From Ignavibacteria bacterium (GTDB lineage Bacteria > Bacteroidota > Ignavibacteria > Tepidaquicellales > Tepidaquicellaceae): DNA of 64,000 nucleotides. Each line of letters starts with the position of its first letter. The stretch's first letter is position 1. The notes beneath the pieces were generated by a model, which searched no databases, had not been told where the DNA came from, and saw nothing but the letters and a program-made list of their open reading frames with translations. Made by a program: the position numbers and the translations under genes. The stretch lies in the NCBI GenBank assembly GCA_016710985.1, contig JADJTX010000064.1:23275-87274 (forward strand). Direction: 5' to 3'. Positions 8,684 to 17,388 of the stretch are shown here, piece after piece.

Positions 8684-11197
8684 ATGAAGACTTTTATATT
8701 AATTTTTGCAATATGTATTTTATTTCAGAATGCATATTCACAACAGAATACAAACGGCTGGTACTGGCTTAACAGTCAGCCGGTAGGAAACGATCTTAAC
8801 TGGGTCAAAATGATTGATGCTTCAATTTATTACGCTGTCGGGGACGATGGAACATTCATTAAAACTACTGACGGTGGTGACAGCTGGTTAGTAAATAATC
8901 AGGCCGGTTCAACTGAACCATTTTTTGGCTCCGGAGGGGGACTAAATCTTTTTACAGCCTGGTTTTTTGATCAGAACACCGGACTTGTGGGAGGATCCAC
9001 GTCTGATGATTTTGCCGGAGGTAAAATTAAAAGGACTACTGACGGAGGTCAGACATTTTCATCTATTGATCTTGGAAATGCTTCTGGATTTTCGAGAGTC
9101 AATGGTTTTTATTTCATTAATTCGAACACGGGTTATCTCTGCGGAAACAACAGCGTCCAGGCAATGAAGACGACAAACGGAGGATTAAACTGGACACTCC
9201 TGCCAAATCTTCCGAACAATGGTTATGGCTACAATTGTGTTTACGCAAAAGATCAGAATAATATTTTTCTCGGAGTTAATTACGACGGAGGTTCGAGGAT
9301 CATTGTACAAACAACTAACGGTGGAACTACATGGAGTGAAAATACATTACCCGGAACTACGGTTATAGAGATTACAGATATTAAATTCCAGAATACAAAT
9401 ACTGGCTTTGTATCCGGCAATTCTACTTACTTTGCTTATACTACTAACGGAGGATCTAACTGGACTCAGGCAATTTTTCCAAATAATCAGATGGGTTTGT
9501 TTAATCTCAAAATCATAGGTTCTACTGTATATGCATTAGGTTCTACAAATTCATATTATTATACTTCAAACTTAGGAGTTACATGGGATTCAGTTGTTAC
9601 AAATGATCCTTCAAATGTTAATCAGCCGTATTCATCTCTTGGTAAATCATTTGACATTATCGGCAATGATGCAGTTGTTGTGGGGATGAATGGAAAGATA
9701 AATATAACAAATGACGGTGGCTCATCCTGGAGAAACAAAAATTATTCTGTGGGAAATAATAATTATGAATTTCCTTCAATTTTTGCTCTGCCCGGAACAG
9801 GGCATGTGTGGACAGGCTCATCTCACAGCGGTTTGATCTTGTATTCATCAAACAGCGGAGCAAACTGGACAAAGCAGCAAACTTCGGCACTGTATTCGTT
9901 TTATGACATAGATATGGTAAATTCATTGTCAGGCTATGCCGTGGGAGGTGATCCTTTTTTTGGCGCTACCGGATATTGTTACAAGACAACAAACGGGGGA
10001 ACAAACTGGACACTTCTTTCAATACCAAATTCTACAGTAGCACGGTTTAAAGTTGATTTTGCTAATGCTAACACAGGCTGGATTTTTGGCGGAGCTTATG
10101 ATGTAATATCTTTGATTTCAAAAACAACTAACGGCGGAGCTACTTGGGTAAATCAGACATTAACTCCGGCAAATAATTCGGTTGTTCAAAGCGGGGACAT
10201 GATTGACGCTAACACAGGATATTGTTTGAGCGGATTTACTTTTCAAAATCCAACAACCAAACTATATAAAACAACTAACGGCGGAACCAATTGGAATCTG
10301 GTTATTCAATTTCCGGATAATTTATCCTGGGATGTAGTTAAGACTTTTTCTGCTACTAATTTATATCTTGGTGGCAAACAAAATATTTACAAGTCAACAA
10401 ACTCAGGTGTGAATTGGACATTAGCAACAATACCTTCAACTTTGGCCAATATTTTTAACATGGACTGGGCAGATCCGAATAATGGCACAGTAGTTGGCAC
10501 ACAAGGATATACAGCAAAAACTTCAGATGCAGGTTTGACCTGGAAGGAAAGGAATACCGGCAGTTCTACAGTCACAGGAGTTTCTATGCCAAACAAAGAC
10601 ACTGTTTATGCATCATGCGACAGGAATATTTACGGGGCAATATTCAGATTATATGATAATTCTGCTGTACTTACATTTAATATCAAAACAGGCATACAGG
10701 GATTCTGGAACGGTACTATTCAAGTTCGGGACACTGTAAAATGTCATTTAAGAAATTCTGTTTCCCCTTATTCAGAAATAGGAGTTGTTACTGCTTATAC
10801 GGATAATCAGGGAAACGCAGTTTTCAATTTCCCTGCAATACCTTCAGGTTCATACTATCTTGAGATAACTCAAAGAAATTCAATTGAGACATGGAGCGCA
10901 TCTCCTCTAACGGTTGTACAGGGCGTAACTTACAGCTATGATTTTACAACCGCAGCCTCTCAGGCATTCGGTAACAACATGATTCTAAAATCAGGAAGAT
11001 ATTGTGATTACAGCGGAGATGTAAATCAGAACGGAGACATTAACTTAACAGACATTGTGGAAACTTATAACGCTTCTTCAAATTTCCTGTCAGGATATGT
11101 TGTAACAGATGTTGATGGTAATAATTTTGTAGATCTGTCTGACATAACAATTGTATATAACAACTCCGCTGCATTTGTTTCAAAAATAACCCCATAA
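8684..11197 (+). CDS. Secreted Asp-box repeat protein with dockerin-like C-terminus (paralog 4)
   Basis: This intact 837-residue protein begins with a signal peptide (MKTFILIFAICILFQ, then YSQQNTNGWYW as in the paralogs). Asp-box motifs (TTNGGTTW, KTTNGGTNW, TSDAGLTW) run through residues ~60-660. The C-terminal module follows with GIQGFWNG, DTVKCHLR, HIS-free QRNSIETWSA, RYCDYSGD and two EF-hand-like loops; the first loop has Asn in place of one Asp ligand (DVNQNGDINLTD). It ends SKITP. Inferred: exported, possibly adhesive or ligand-binding. No catalytic residues of sialidases can be claimed from the Asp-boxes alone. Confidence 0.85.
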   Translation: MKTFILIFAICILFQNAYSQQNTNGWYWLNSQPVGNDLNWVKMIDASIYYAVGDDGTFIKTTDGGDSWLVNNQAGSTEPFFGSGGGLNLFTAWFFDQNTGLVGGSTSDDFAGGKIKRTTDGGQTFSSIDLGNASGFSRVNGFYFINSNTGYLCGNNSVQAMKTTNGGLNWTLLPNLPNNGYGYNCVYAKDQNNIFLGVNYDGGSRIIVQTTNGGTTWSENTLPGTTVIEITDIKFQNTNTGFVSGNSTYFAYTTNGGSNWTQAIFPNNQMGLFNLKIIGSTVYALGSTNSYYYTSNLGVTWDSVVTNDPSNVNQPYSSLGKSFDIIGNDAVVVGMNGKINITNDGGSSWRNKNYSVGNNNYEFPSIFALPGTGHVWTGSSHSGLILYSSNSGANWTKQQTSALYSFYDIDMVNSLSGYAVGGDPFFGATGYCYKTTNGGTNWTLLSIPNSTVARFKVDFANANTGWIFGGAYDVISLISKTTNGGATWVNQTLTPANNSVVQSGDMIDANTGYCLSGFTFQNPTTKLYKTTNGGTNWNLVIQFPDNLSWDVVKTFSATNLYLGGKQNIYKSTNSGVNWTLATIPSTLANIFNMDWADPNNGTVVGTQGYTAKTSDAGLTWKERNTGSSTVTGVSMPNKDTVYASCDRNIYGAIFRLYDNSAVLTFNIKTGIQGFWNGTIQVRDTVKCHLRNSVSPYSEIGVVTAYTDNQGNAVFNFPAIPSGSYYLEITQRNSIETWSASPLTVVQGVTYSYDFTTAASQAFGNNMILKSGRYCDYSGDVNQNGDINLTDIVETYNASSNFLSGYVVTDVDGNNFVDLSDITIVYNNSAAFVSKITP

Positions 11198-11214
11198 AGA
11201 GTGTTTTTGGGTGG

Positions 11215-11270
11215 GGTCATTTGTTTTACCCAAAGGAATATTAAACATTCCTTTGGGAAATGACCTTTTT
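11215..11270 (+). terminator. Rho-independent terminator of paralog 4
   Basis: A long stem pairs GGTCATTT (from 11215) with AAATGACC (to 11265). Inside it CCCAAAGGAAT pairs with ATTCCTTTGGG. TTTTT follows at 11266-11270. The 20 nt before it match those before the paralog 2 terminator. Confidence 0.85.
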
Positions 11271-12140
11271 ACAAACAATCAATATGTGCTGTTACCAGGG
11301 ATTTTACAATCTATTCTTTACAAACCTTACAAACCAACCATACAAACTTACAAATTTATTCATTTATCCTAAGACTTTAATTAAATTTCCTGATAAATTC
11401 TTTTGTTAATACTACTTTTAAAACAATAGCGTATGAGGCTATTGATCTCTCCTTTAATCCCGCAAGCCTATGAGTCCGTTACCAATTTTTTTTAAAATCA
11501 CAGAAATAATTTTTAGGAAATTAATTAAACCCGGATTGTTCAATAGGAATTTTTAAAATCTTTTTACCGCCAAGCAAGCAAAGTATCTAACACCACCAAG
11601 TAAGTGTATTGATATTATAAGTAAATATCGTGCAGGCAAAGATCACTAAGAATTTTTTCTTACAATTCAATTTTTTCCCACTGTTGTCAAGATGTTTTTT
11701 AAGAACTGAATATTATTAAAATTCAATCTGGCTTGATAATATTTTGGAACAATATCGAGTTATCTTAAATCACCTCCAAGATTTATATTAAAGCTATAAT
11801 TAAGCTGTCTAAATAATTTTATGTTAATTCTTTTTTAAAATTAGTGTAATGTTATTAAATTCGTGATCATTCGTGAAATTCCTGTCAAGAATTTTCTTTA
11901 TTTTGGACAGATGTGATTTTCTCCAGAACCTTTGTGACTTCTTGCCATTGTATGACCAAAAGAATTCAATTTTCAGAACATTTTCTTTGTGTCTTACGGG
12001 ATTAAGAGTAGAAAAAGATATTTTGCCGGACTCAATAACCGAAAATGACAACCTACAAAAAACTGGTTTTAGAACACATGTTATTTTCGTGAATAATTCG
12101 AAATGATTTGTTGCAAGCTTATCTTAGATGGGTTGGATGT
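11271..12140. other. Gene-free intergenic stretch with remnants of dispersed repeats
   Basis: I see no supportable gene here. The two overlapping opposite-strand frames near 11824-12106 have no ribosome-binding site, no recognisable motif and lie over repeat-like DNA. Positions ~11860-11890 (ATTCGTGAAATTC, then CAAG and TATTTTGGAC) belong to a dispersed family seen also at 43243-43290 and 53453-53480. A related copy lies near 12085-12120. Positions 11560-11690 resemble the region near 52400-52490, sharing CTTACAATTC/CTTGCAATTC-type words. Confidence 0.4.
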
Positions 12141-12141
12141 A

Positions 12142-12176
12142 AAAAAAGCCGGAAGAATTTCTTCTCCGGCTTTTTT
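12142..12176 (-). terminator. Rho-independent terminator of the CHRD gene
   Basis: GCCGGA/TCCGGC (12148-12153 with 12165-12170) forms the core of a hairpin flanked by A and T runs on both sides. It lies 19 nt past the stop codon of the minus-strand gene. The A run at 12141-12147 reads as U on the minus strand. Confidence 0.8.
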
Positions 12177-12194
12177 AAATAACTTATATCTTAA

Positions 12195-13211
12195 TTATTT
12201 CAGAACAGTCATCTTTTTAGTCTGAACAAAGTTACCTGCTGTGATATTGTAGAAATATGTTCCGCTGGATAAACTAGCGGCATTCAACTGGACAGTATGA
12301 TAACCTGCTGTTTTTAATCCATTAACAACATTCATTACTTCCCTTCCGGAAATGTCGAATAATGTAATATTTACATTAGCGTCATTTGGAAGCTCGTAAT
12401 CTATTTTTGTAGTTGGATTGAACGGGTTAGGATAGTTTTGAGATAAATTGAATGCTGATGGAACACCAACATTGACTTCACTTGATAAATAGAAATATTC
12501 GAAATTACCATTGTAGTCTATTTGTTTTAATCTGAAGTTATAAACACCGGAATTTACTTTGTTAGTGAAAGAATAGTTCTTAACTTCATTTGTATTGCCA
12601 TTTCCGGCAACGTTTCCTACTTTAGTCCATTCTGAAGAAGAAGAAAGTTTTCTTTCAATGTCAAAACCTGCATTATTTGTTTCGCTAGCAGTTGACCAGT
12701 TTAGAGTAACATTTCCTTTTAATGTATTAGCTGCGAAACTTGATAATTCAACCGGTAATGTTCCTTCGATCAGCTGACCTCTTATTTCTCCACCCGGAAA
12801 TGTAGTTGAGTGTATATTTACATACCATAAACCGCCAATAAGCTGAGCTTCTTGTGCAAGTGTCAGTATGTAAGTATTAGAATATCCCCCGGATGTTACA
12901 CCTGTTGGAAATCCAGCAAAACCGATCTGTACCGGAGCATTAACACCAATACCGGCAGGACCGTGAAAATGTGCTGCAGTAGTTCCTGCTACTAAACCTG
13001 TAAAGAACATATCAAAAGTCAAGGTTTGAGTTGCATCATCATAAGTTCCGTCCAAAGCACCTACACCTGTAGAAACTGTCGGAGGGACTTCCTGTGATCC
13101 AAGAATATTAATATGGATTGTGTACATTGTGGCTAATGAGTTTTTCTGAAAGAAAAAAATCATCGATAAAACTACCAAGCCGGTAACAAAAAATTTGTTG
13201 AAATTTTTCAT
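12195..13211 (-). CDS. CHRD-domain protein with T9SS C-terminal sorting domain
   Basis: 338 residues. The signal peptide is MKNFNKFFVTGLVVLSMIFF. Residues ~30-150 form a CHRD domain (named from chordin): HINILGSQEVPP at the start, AHFHGPAG in the middle, WYVNIHSTTFPGGEIRGQL at the end. A ~100-residue spacer domain follows (LNWSTASETNNAGFDIERK), of a type common in secreted proteins of this group. Residues ~255-338 are the T9SS type A sorting domain: NLSQNYPNPFNPTTKI, GREV, GYHTVQLN, SGTYFYNI, KKMTVLK. The family's role is not established. The sorting domain implies export by T9SS and cell-surface attachment. It shares an upstream element with the gene at 36765. Confidence 0.9.
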   Translation of the reverse strand: MKNFNKFFVTGLVVLSMIFFFQKNSLATMYTIHINILGSQEVPPTVSTGVGALDGTYDDATQTLTFDMFFTGLVAGTTAAHFHGPAGIGVNAPVQIGFAGFPTGVTSGGYSNTYILTLAQEAQLIGGLWYVNIHSTTFPGGEIRGQLIEGTLPVELSSFAANTLKGNVTLNWSTASETNNAGFDIERKLSSSSEWTKVGNVAGNGNTNEVKNYSFTNKVNSGVYNFRLKQIDYNGNFEYFYLSSEVNVGVPSAFNLSQNYPNPFNPTTKIDYELPNDANVNITLFDISGREVMNVVNGLKTAGYHTVQLNAASLSSGTYFYNITAGNFVQTKKMTVLK

Positions 13212-13267
13212 GATTGTTTTTTTTAATTTTAAATAAAAAAGTTAATTTAAATTAATTCTATTTATAA

Positions 13268-13306
13268 CAAATATAATTAATATCCTAAAAAAATCCTAAC
13301 AAATCA
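13268..13306 (-). promoter_or_regulatory. TTAGGAT-repeat element with TAnnTTTG box upstream of the CHRD gene
   Basis: On the minus strand, positions 13306-13281 read TGATTTG, then TTAGGAT twice with start points 11 nt apart, ending GGATA. Five nt later comes TATATTTG (13275-13268), a TAnnTTTG box, 57 nt before the ATG. All 26 nt of 13281-13306 recur without a mismatch at 38412-38437 upstream of another T9SS gene, with a TAnnTTTG box at the same offset. Promoter or operator function is inferred. Confidence 0.6.
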
Positions 13307-13973
13307 GATGTTAGTTCTTAATGTCAGGAATTAATTTTTATTAAGATATTAAAAAATTTACTAACATTCAAACATTTAATTCTTCTTCCAGGTATGTATT
13401 GCAATACTCCATCTTTAAACAAAGGGAGTCGTCTAAAAATAAAAGAAGTCGATGTAAACACTTACTTAAAATCATGAAACATTTTAATTAAACTCACACG
13501 ATTTTTTTTACTGCAAACGGGATAAAAAATTTTTTATTTTTCCTACAGTTACAATTTGTAAATTAAGCATCGCTATCAGAGTTCAGCAAAAAATGAGAAT
13601 AAGCCAGCTTTTTTAATAGAACAAAGTTTTTTTTAAATTATATTTTATTTTGTTCACGCCTCAGGAAATCCTTTATTTACAACACTTGCAGAGCATACCG
13701 AAATGTAAAATATCTGAAAAATTTAATGAAGATTGCTTTTATATTTTTTTTTTAGAAAAAAAAGACATATCTTTACAGCCTTAATCCCTAATTTTAAATA
13801 AAACAAGTTATCCCCAAACATTTGCTAATTCAATGTTTCGATAATAATCTGAGAATTAATAAATGCAGCTTGGTGTATATTTGAAGTTAAATAGATTCTA
13901 AGTTATCCTTTTTGAACAATAACTTTAGAAAAATAAAAACTAAACAAATATTATCAAACTTAAAAAAAACTAA
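13307..13973. other. AT-rich divergent intergenic region
   Basis: This spacer separates the divergent CHRD and FG-GAP genes. No gene is supportable. The only candidate element is TATATTTG at 13876-13883, a match to the TAnnTTTG box, 90 nt before the ATG at 13974. No clear -33 partner accompanies it and there is no GGGTATT box, unlike the Asp-box paralogs. Confidence 0.35.
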
Positions 13974-16688
13974 ATGAACCAATCTCTATTTTTTCTTGCT
14001 TTTGTTTTTTTCTTAAATCTTTCGCTTTTTAACGGGAATAACAAAAAAGAAAATTATGAAAGTAAATCAGTAACCCCAATTCTGAATGCTTCTCTTACCT
14101 CCAGTCAACTGTTAAAAAGGGATGAAATTTTAAATCAACAGAAAATCTCCGGAACTAAGGATCCTTCATGGTCCGGTAAAGCTATAAGTACTTTAAGAAA
14201 TGAAGAATACAACATTTCTTACAATTCAGAAGTGCGAGCGTATCAGTCTCCTAATCGTGCCAACAACATACGTTTTACATATAACTATGACGGATTTTCG
14301 GCAAAGACCAGAGAGAACAGAATACCCTTGTTTGATTTAAGTGATAAGCTCATAAGGGAAAACGATAAAAAGTACAAGAGTATTCGGGAATGGGAATTGA
14401 GAATGATAGTAAACGGATTTACAAGGGGCTCTGAAAAAGAGAATTTAGTTTCTTTAAACAGTAATGAATTATTAATTAATAAAAATAAAGCAACCATAGA
14501 AGATGATAACATGCGTATTGAATACACCAATGATGAAAGAGGGATGAGACAGGATTTCATAATTAAAAACAAGCCAGCAGGAAATGGTAATTTAAAATTG
14601 CAAATATCAGCTGAAACAAAATTAAGCTTGGCAATATCTGATGAGGAATTAATTTTTTCTGACGACGAAGGAAAGGAAATGATGAAGTACTCCTCACTGA
14701 AAGTTTTTGATGCAAACGGTAAAACACTAAATGCAAGTTTTATAAACAATGATAATTACAGTAATGATGAATCAAGATTGTTTGCAATCTCAGTAGATGA
14801 TAAAGACGCAGCATATCCGGTTACAATTGATCCAATTTCATCTTCTCCCGACTGGACTTCAGAATCAAATCAGGCTGAGTCAGGTTTTGGCTATTCTGTT
14901 TCGACTGCGGGGGATATAAATAATGATGGATATGATGATGTTATTATAGGATCTCCATTTTATGATAATGGTCAAACAAATGAGGGAAGAGTCTTCGTGT
15001 ATTATGGATCAATAATAGGTCTCTTACCAATACCCACATGGACGTTTGAAAGCAATCAGGACAACGCACAGTTAGGCTGGACAGTATCAAATGCCGGTGA
15101 TGTTAACGGAGACGGTTTTAGTGATATAATAGCCGGTGCTAATTATTATACTAATGATCAACAATATGAGGGCAGAGCATACGTTTTTTATGGATCAGTA
15201 TTAGGGCTGTCGAGTACTCCGAATAAGATTTTGGAAAGTAATCAGGCAAATTCTAACTTTGGATATTCGGTTTCTGTAGCCGGGGATCTTAATAATGACG
15301 GCTTCTCTGATGTAATTGTTGGTGCTCCTCTTTTTGATAACGGGGAAATCGATGAAGGAAAAACTTTTGTTTATTACGGATCGGCAACAGGTCCTTCAAC
15401 CGCAGCGAACATGACCGGTGAAAGTAATCAGGCAACATCTTTTTTTGGAATATCTGTTTCGCCGGCCGGAGATATCAACGGTGACGGATTTGACGATGTG
15501 ATTATAGGTTCCAATACATTTGATAATCCTCAAAGGGATCAGGGCTGTTCATTTATTTATTATGGTTCTGCAACAGGAATTTCATCAAATCATAATTGGA
15601 AATCCGGAAGTATAAATGCCTGGTTTTCATATCTTGGAACTTCAGTTTACTGTGCAGGCGATGTAAATGGTGACGGATATGATGATGTTATTAGCGGAGC
15701 GACAGGCTTTGATAACGGGATGATAACAGATGAAGGAAAAATTTTTCTTTATTACGGCTCCGCATCAGGGCTTACACTGACAGCTAACTGGACAGCTGAA
15801 ATTTATCAACCCTTTGCACGTTTCGGAAATTCTGTCTGCACTGCCGGTGATGTTAATAATGACGGATATTCGGATATATTAGTTGGTTCCTATCTTTTTG
15901 ATAACGGACATACAGATGAAGGAAGAGTATATGTATATTACGGTTCTTCTGTAGGATTAACAGCAGAAGGTTTCTGGACAGCAGAAGTGAATCAGACTTA
16001 TGCCTATTTCGGATATTCCGTTTCGAAAGCCGGGGATGTAAATGGTGATGGTTATTCGGACATTATTGTCGGTTCATATTTATATGATAATGGTCAGTCC
16101 AATGAAGGAGCTGCATTTGTTTATTACGGCGCACCGGGCGGTCCAAAGACATTGGTCATGAATACATTTATTCAGGGACTATACAATGATGTTACAAATA
16201 CTTCGTTAACTGATACAGTTAAAGTGTATTTAAGAAATTCTTTTCCTCCATATGCTTTGGTTGATTCTACGAGATCAAAAATCAATTCTTCGGGTTCCGG
16301 AATTTATTCATTCATGAATGCATCAAACGGGGTTAACTATTACATTCAGGTAAGTCACAAAAATTCAATAGCGACCTGGAGCGCTGCTCCGATAAGTTTT
16401 TCAAATAACTTTAAGAGCTATGATTTTACTACAGCGTCCTCCAAAGCTTACGGACAAAATATGACACAGGTTGATGCTTCACCGGTTGCTTATGCTATTT
16501 ACAGCGGTGATATAAATCTTGATCAGAATATTGAACTTGAGGATATGCTTTTTGTACAAAATGATGCAAAGAACTTTGTTACAGGAAATGTAATAACTGA
16601 TCTCAACGGGGATTTTATTGTAGATGCAAAGGATCTTTTAATTACTACAAACAATACAGTTAACTTTGTTTCAGTTGCGCATCCGTAA
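13974..16688 (+). CDS. Seven-repeat FG-GAP (integrin-alpha-like) surface protein with dockerin-like C-terminus
   Basis: 904 residues. A hydrophobic N-terminus (MNQSLFFLAFVFFLNLSLF) serves as signal. Residues ~60-290 form a region found before FG-GAP propellers, closing with SVDDKDAAYPVTIDP. Seven FG-GAP repeats follow (residues ~300-720), each with F-G-x-S-V, A-G-D-[IVL]-N-x-D-G-[YF]-x-D-[VI] and Y-Y-G-S. Seven is the number needed for a complete propeller, and the D-x-N-x-D-G loops are typical calcium sites. The last ~170 residues are the same module as in the Asp-box paralogs (DTVKVYLRNS, HKNSIATWSA, YDFTTA, YSGDINLDQ, final Pro) but lack both of their cysteines. Confidence 0.88.
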   Translation: MNQSLFFLAFVFFLNLSLFNGNNKKENYESKSVTPILNASLTSSQLLKRDEILNQQKISGTKDPSWSGKAISTLRNEEYNISYNSEVRAYQSPNRANNIRFTYNYDGFSAKTRENRIPLFDLSDKLIRENDKKYKSIREWELRMIVNGFTRGSEKENLVSLNSNELLINKNKATIEDDNMRIEYTNDERGMRQDFIIKNKPAGNGNLKLQISAETKLSLAISDEELIFSDDEGKEMMKYSSLKVFDANGKTLNASFINNDNYSNDESRLFAISVDDKDAAYPVTIDPISSSPDWTSESNQAESGFGYSVSTAGDINNDGYDDVIIGSPFYDNGQTNEGRVFVYYGSIIGLLPIPTWTFESNQDNAQLGWTVSNAGDVNGDGFSDIIAGANYYTNDQQYEGRAYVFYGSVLGLSSTPNKILESNQANSNFGYSVSVAGDLNNDGFSDVIVGAPLFDNGEIDEGKTFVYYGSATGPSTAANMTGESNQATSFFGISVSPAGDINGDGFDDVIIGSNTFDNPQRDQGCSFIYYGSATGISSNHNWKSGSINAWFSYLGTSVYCAGDVNGDGYDDVISGATGFDNGMITDEGKIFLYYGSASGLTLTANWTAEIYQPFARFGNSVCTAGDVNNDGYSDILVGSYLFDNGHTDEGRVYVYYGSSVGLTAEGFWTAEVNQTYAYFGYSVSKAGDVNGDGYSDIIVGSYLYDNGQSNEGAAFVYYGAPGGPKTLVMNTFIQGLYNDVTNTSLTDTVKVYLRNSFPPYALVDSTRSKINSSGSGIYSFMNASNGVNYYIQVSHKNSIATWSAAPISFSNNFKSYDFTTASSKAYGQNMTQVDASPVAYAIYSGDINLDQNIELEDMLFVQNDAKNFVTGNVITDLNGDFIVDAKDLLITTNNTVNFVSVAHP

Positions 16689-16731
16689 TACAGCATAGTT
16701 TAATCTAAGTTTTAAATTCAAACAAATTATC

Positions 16732-16765
16732 ATTTGCCTTCTCTGTTTGAGAAGGCATTTTTTTT
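16732..16765 (+). terminator. Rho-independent terminator of the FG-GAP gene
   Basis: GCCTTCTC/GAGAAGGC (16736-16743 with 16749-16756) with loop TGTTT is followed by A and nine T, 44 nt after the stop codon. Confidence 0.85.
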
Positions 16766-16978
16766 AAATCCTGGTTGTTATCGGAATTCAGTTGCCTAAA
16801 ACTATTTTCAAACTAATTTAACCATTCATTAAAATACACCTTTCCGATCAATATTGATAAGGGTATTCACTTATTAAAATCGGGTAGAGACATTTATTCT
16901 TTTTAGACTAAAACCTGTTTAATTTTGTCTGCAAAAAGTTCTTAAGACATTATCAAATAACAAAAAAGTTTAAAAATA

Positions 16979-17128
16979 ATGAAAAAGAAAATTAAAGAAA
17001 CAGCCCCTTTAAAATTACAGGACATTCACTACAGACTGGCGATCAAATTTTTGAAGAAGTTAGGTATTGTGCAGCATGGTTTGCCGGGAAATGTAATCAG
17101 AAAGCGCTTTAGAAAATCAGTTGCGTAA
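16979..17128 (+). CDS. Small basic protein, unknown function (49 residues)
   Basis: An ATG frame of 49 codons, below the usual gene-calling length. The product begins MKKKIKETAPLKLQDIHYRL and ends RKRFRKSVA; Lys and Arg dominate both ends. I do not recognise it. For it: it occupies an otherwise gene-free 700-nt gap, sits downstream of a strong terminator, has an A-rich leader, and has TAATTTTG (a TAnnTTTG match) at 16920-16927 plus one GGGTATT at 16861-16867. Against it: no clear ribosome-binding site and no known homologue. The remaining gap to 17388 shows only a direct repeat GAGACGTCAG near 17250-17280. Confidence 0.4.
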   Translation: MKKKIKETAPLKLQDIHYRLAIKFLKKLGIVQHGLPGNVIRKRFRKSVA

Positions 17129-17388
17129 ACTGATTGAGATAAGTAAATTCGTATATTTTAATAGATAATTTTACCGGATAATAAAAATCAGTGAGAAAAG
17201 TAATCTGAATTCTGACGGCGGTAACTCTGATGTTTTTGATCAAGACTTGAGACGTCAGATGTCTTATGTGAGACGTCAGAATTAAAACATTCCTAATTCT
17301 TAATTCTTTTCGTTATTAATTCAAAAAGCCCTTTAATGATTCTATATTTTTTGTAATATTATAAGAGATAATATTTGAGTAAATTAAA

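Noticed and set aside
1..11197. Sialidase activity for the Asp-box proteins
   Set aside because: Asp-boxes are structural turns shared by many propellers; the arginine triad and other sialidase residues are not evident.
11824..12106. Two opposite-strand frames of 75 and 77 codons
   Set aside because: They overlap each other on opposite strands, lie over dispersed-repeat DNA and have no motif or ribosome-binding site.
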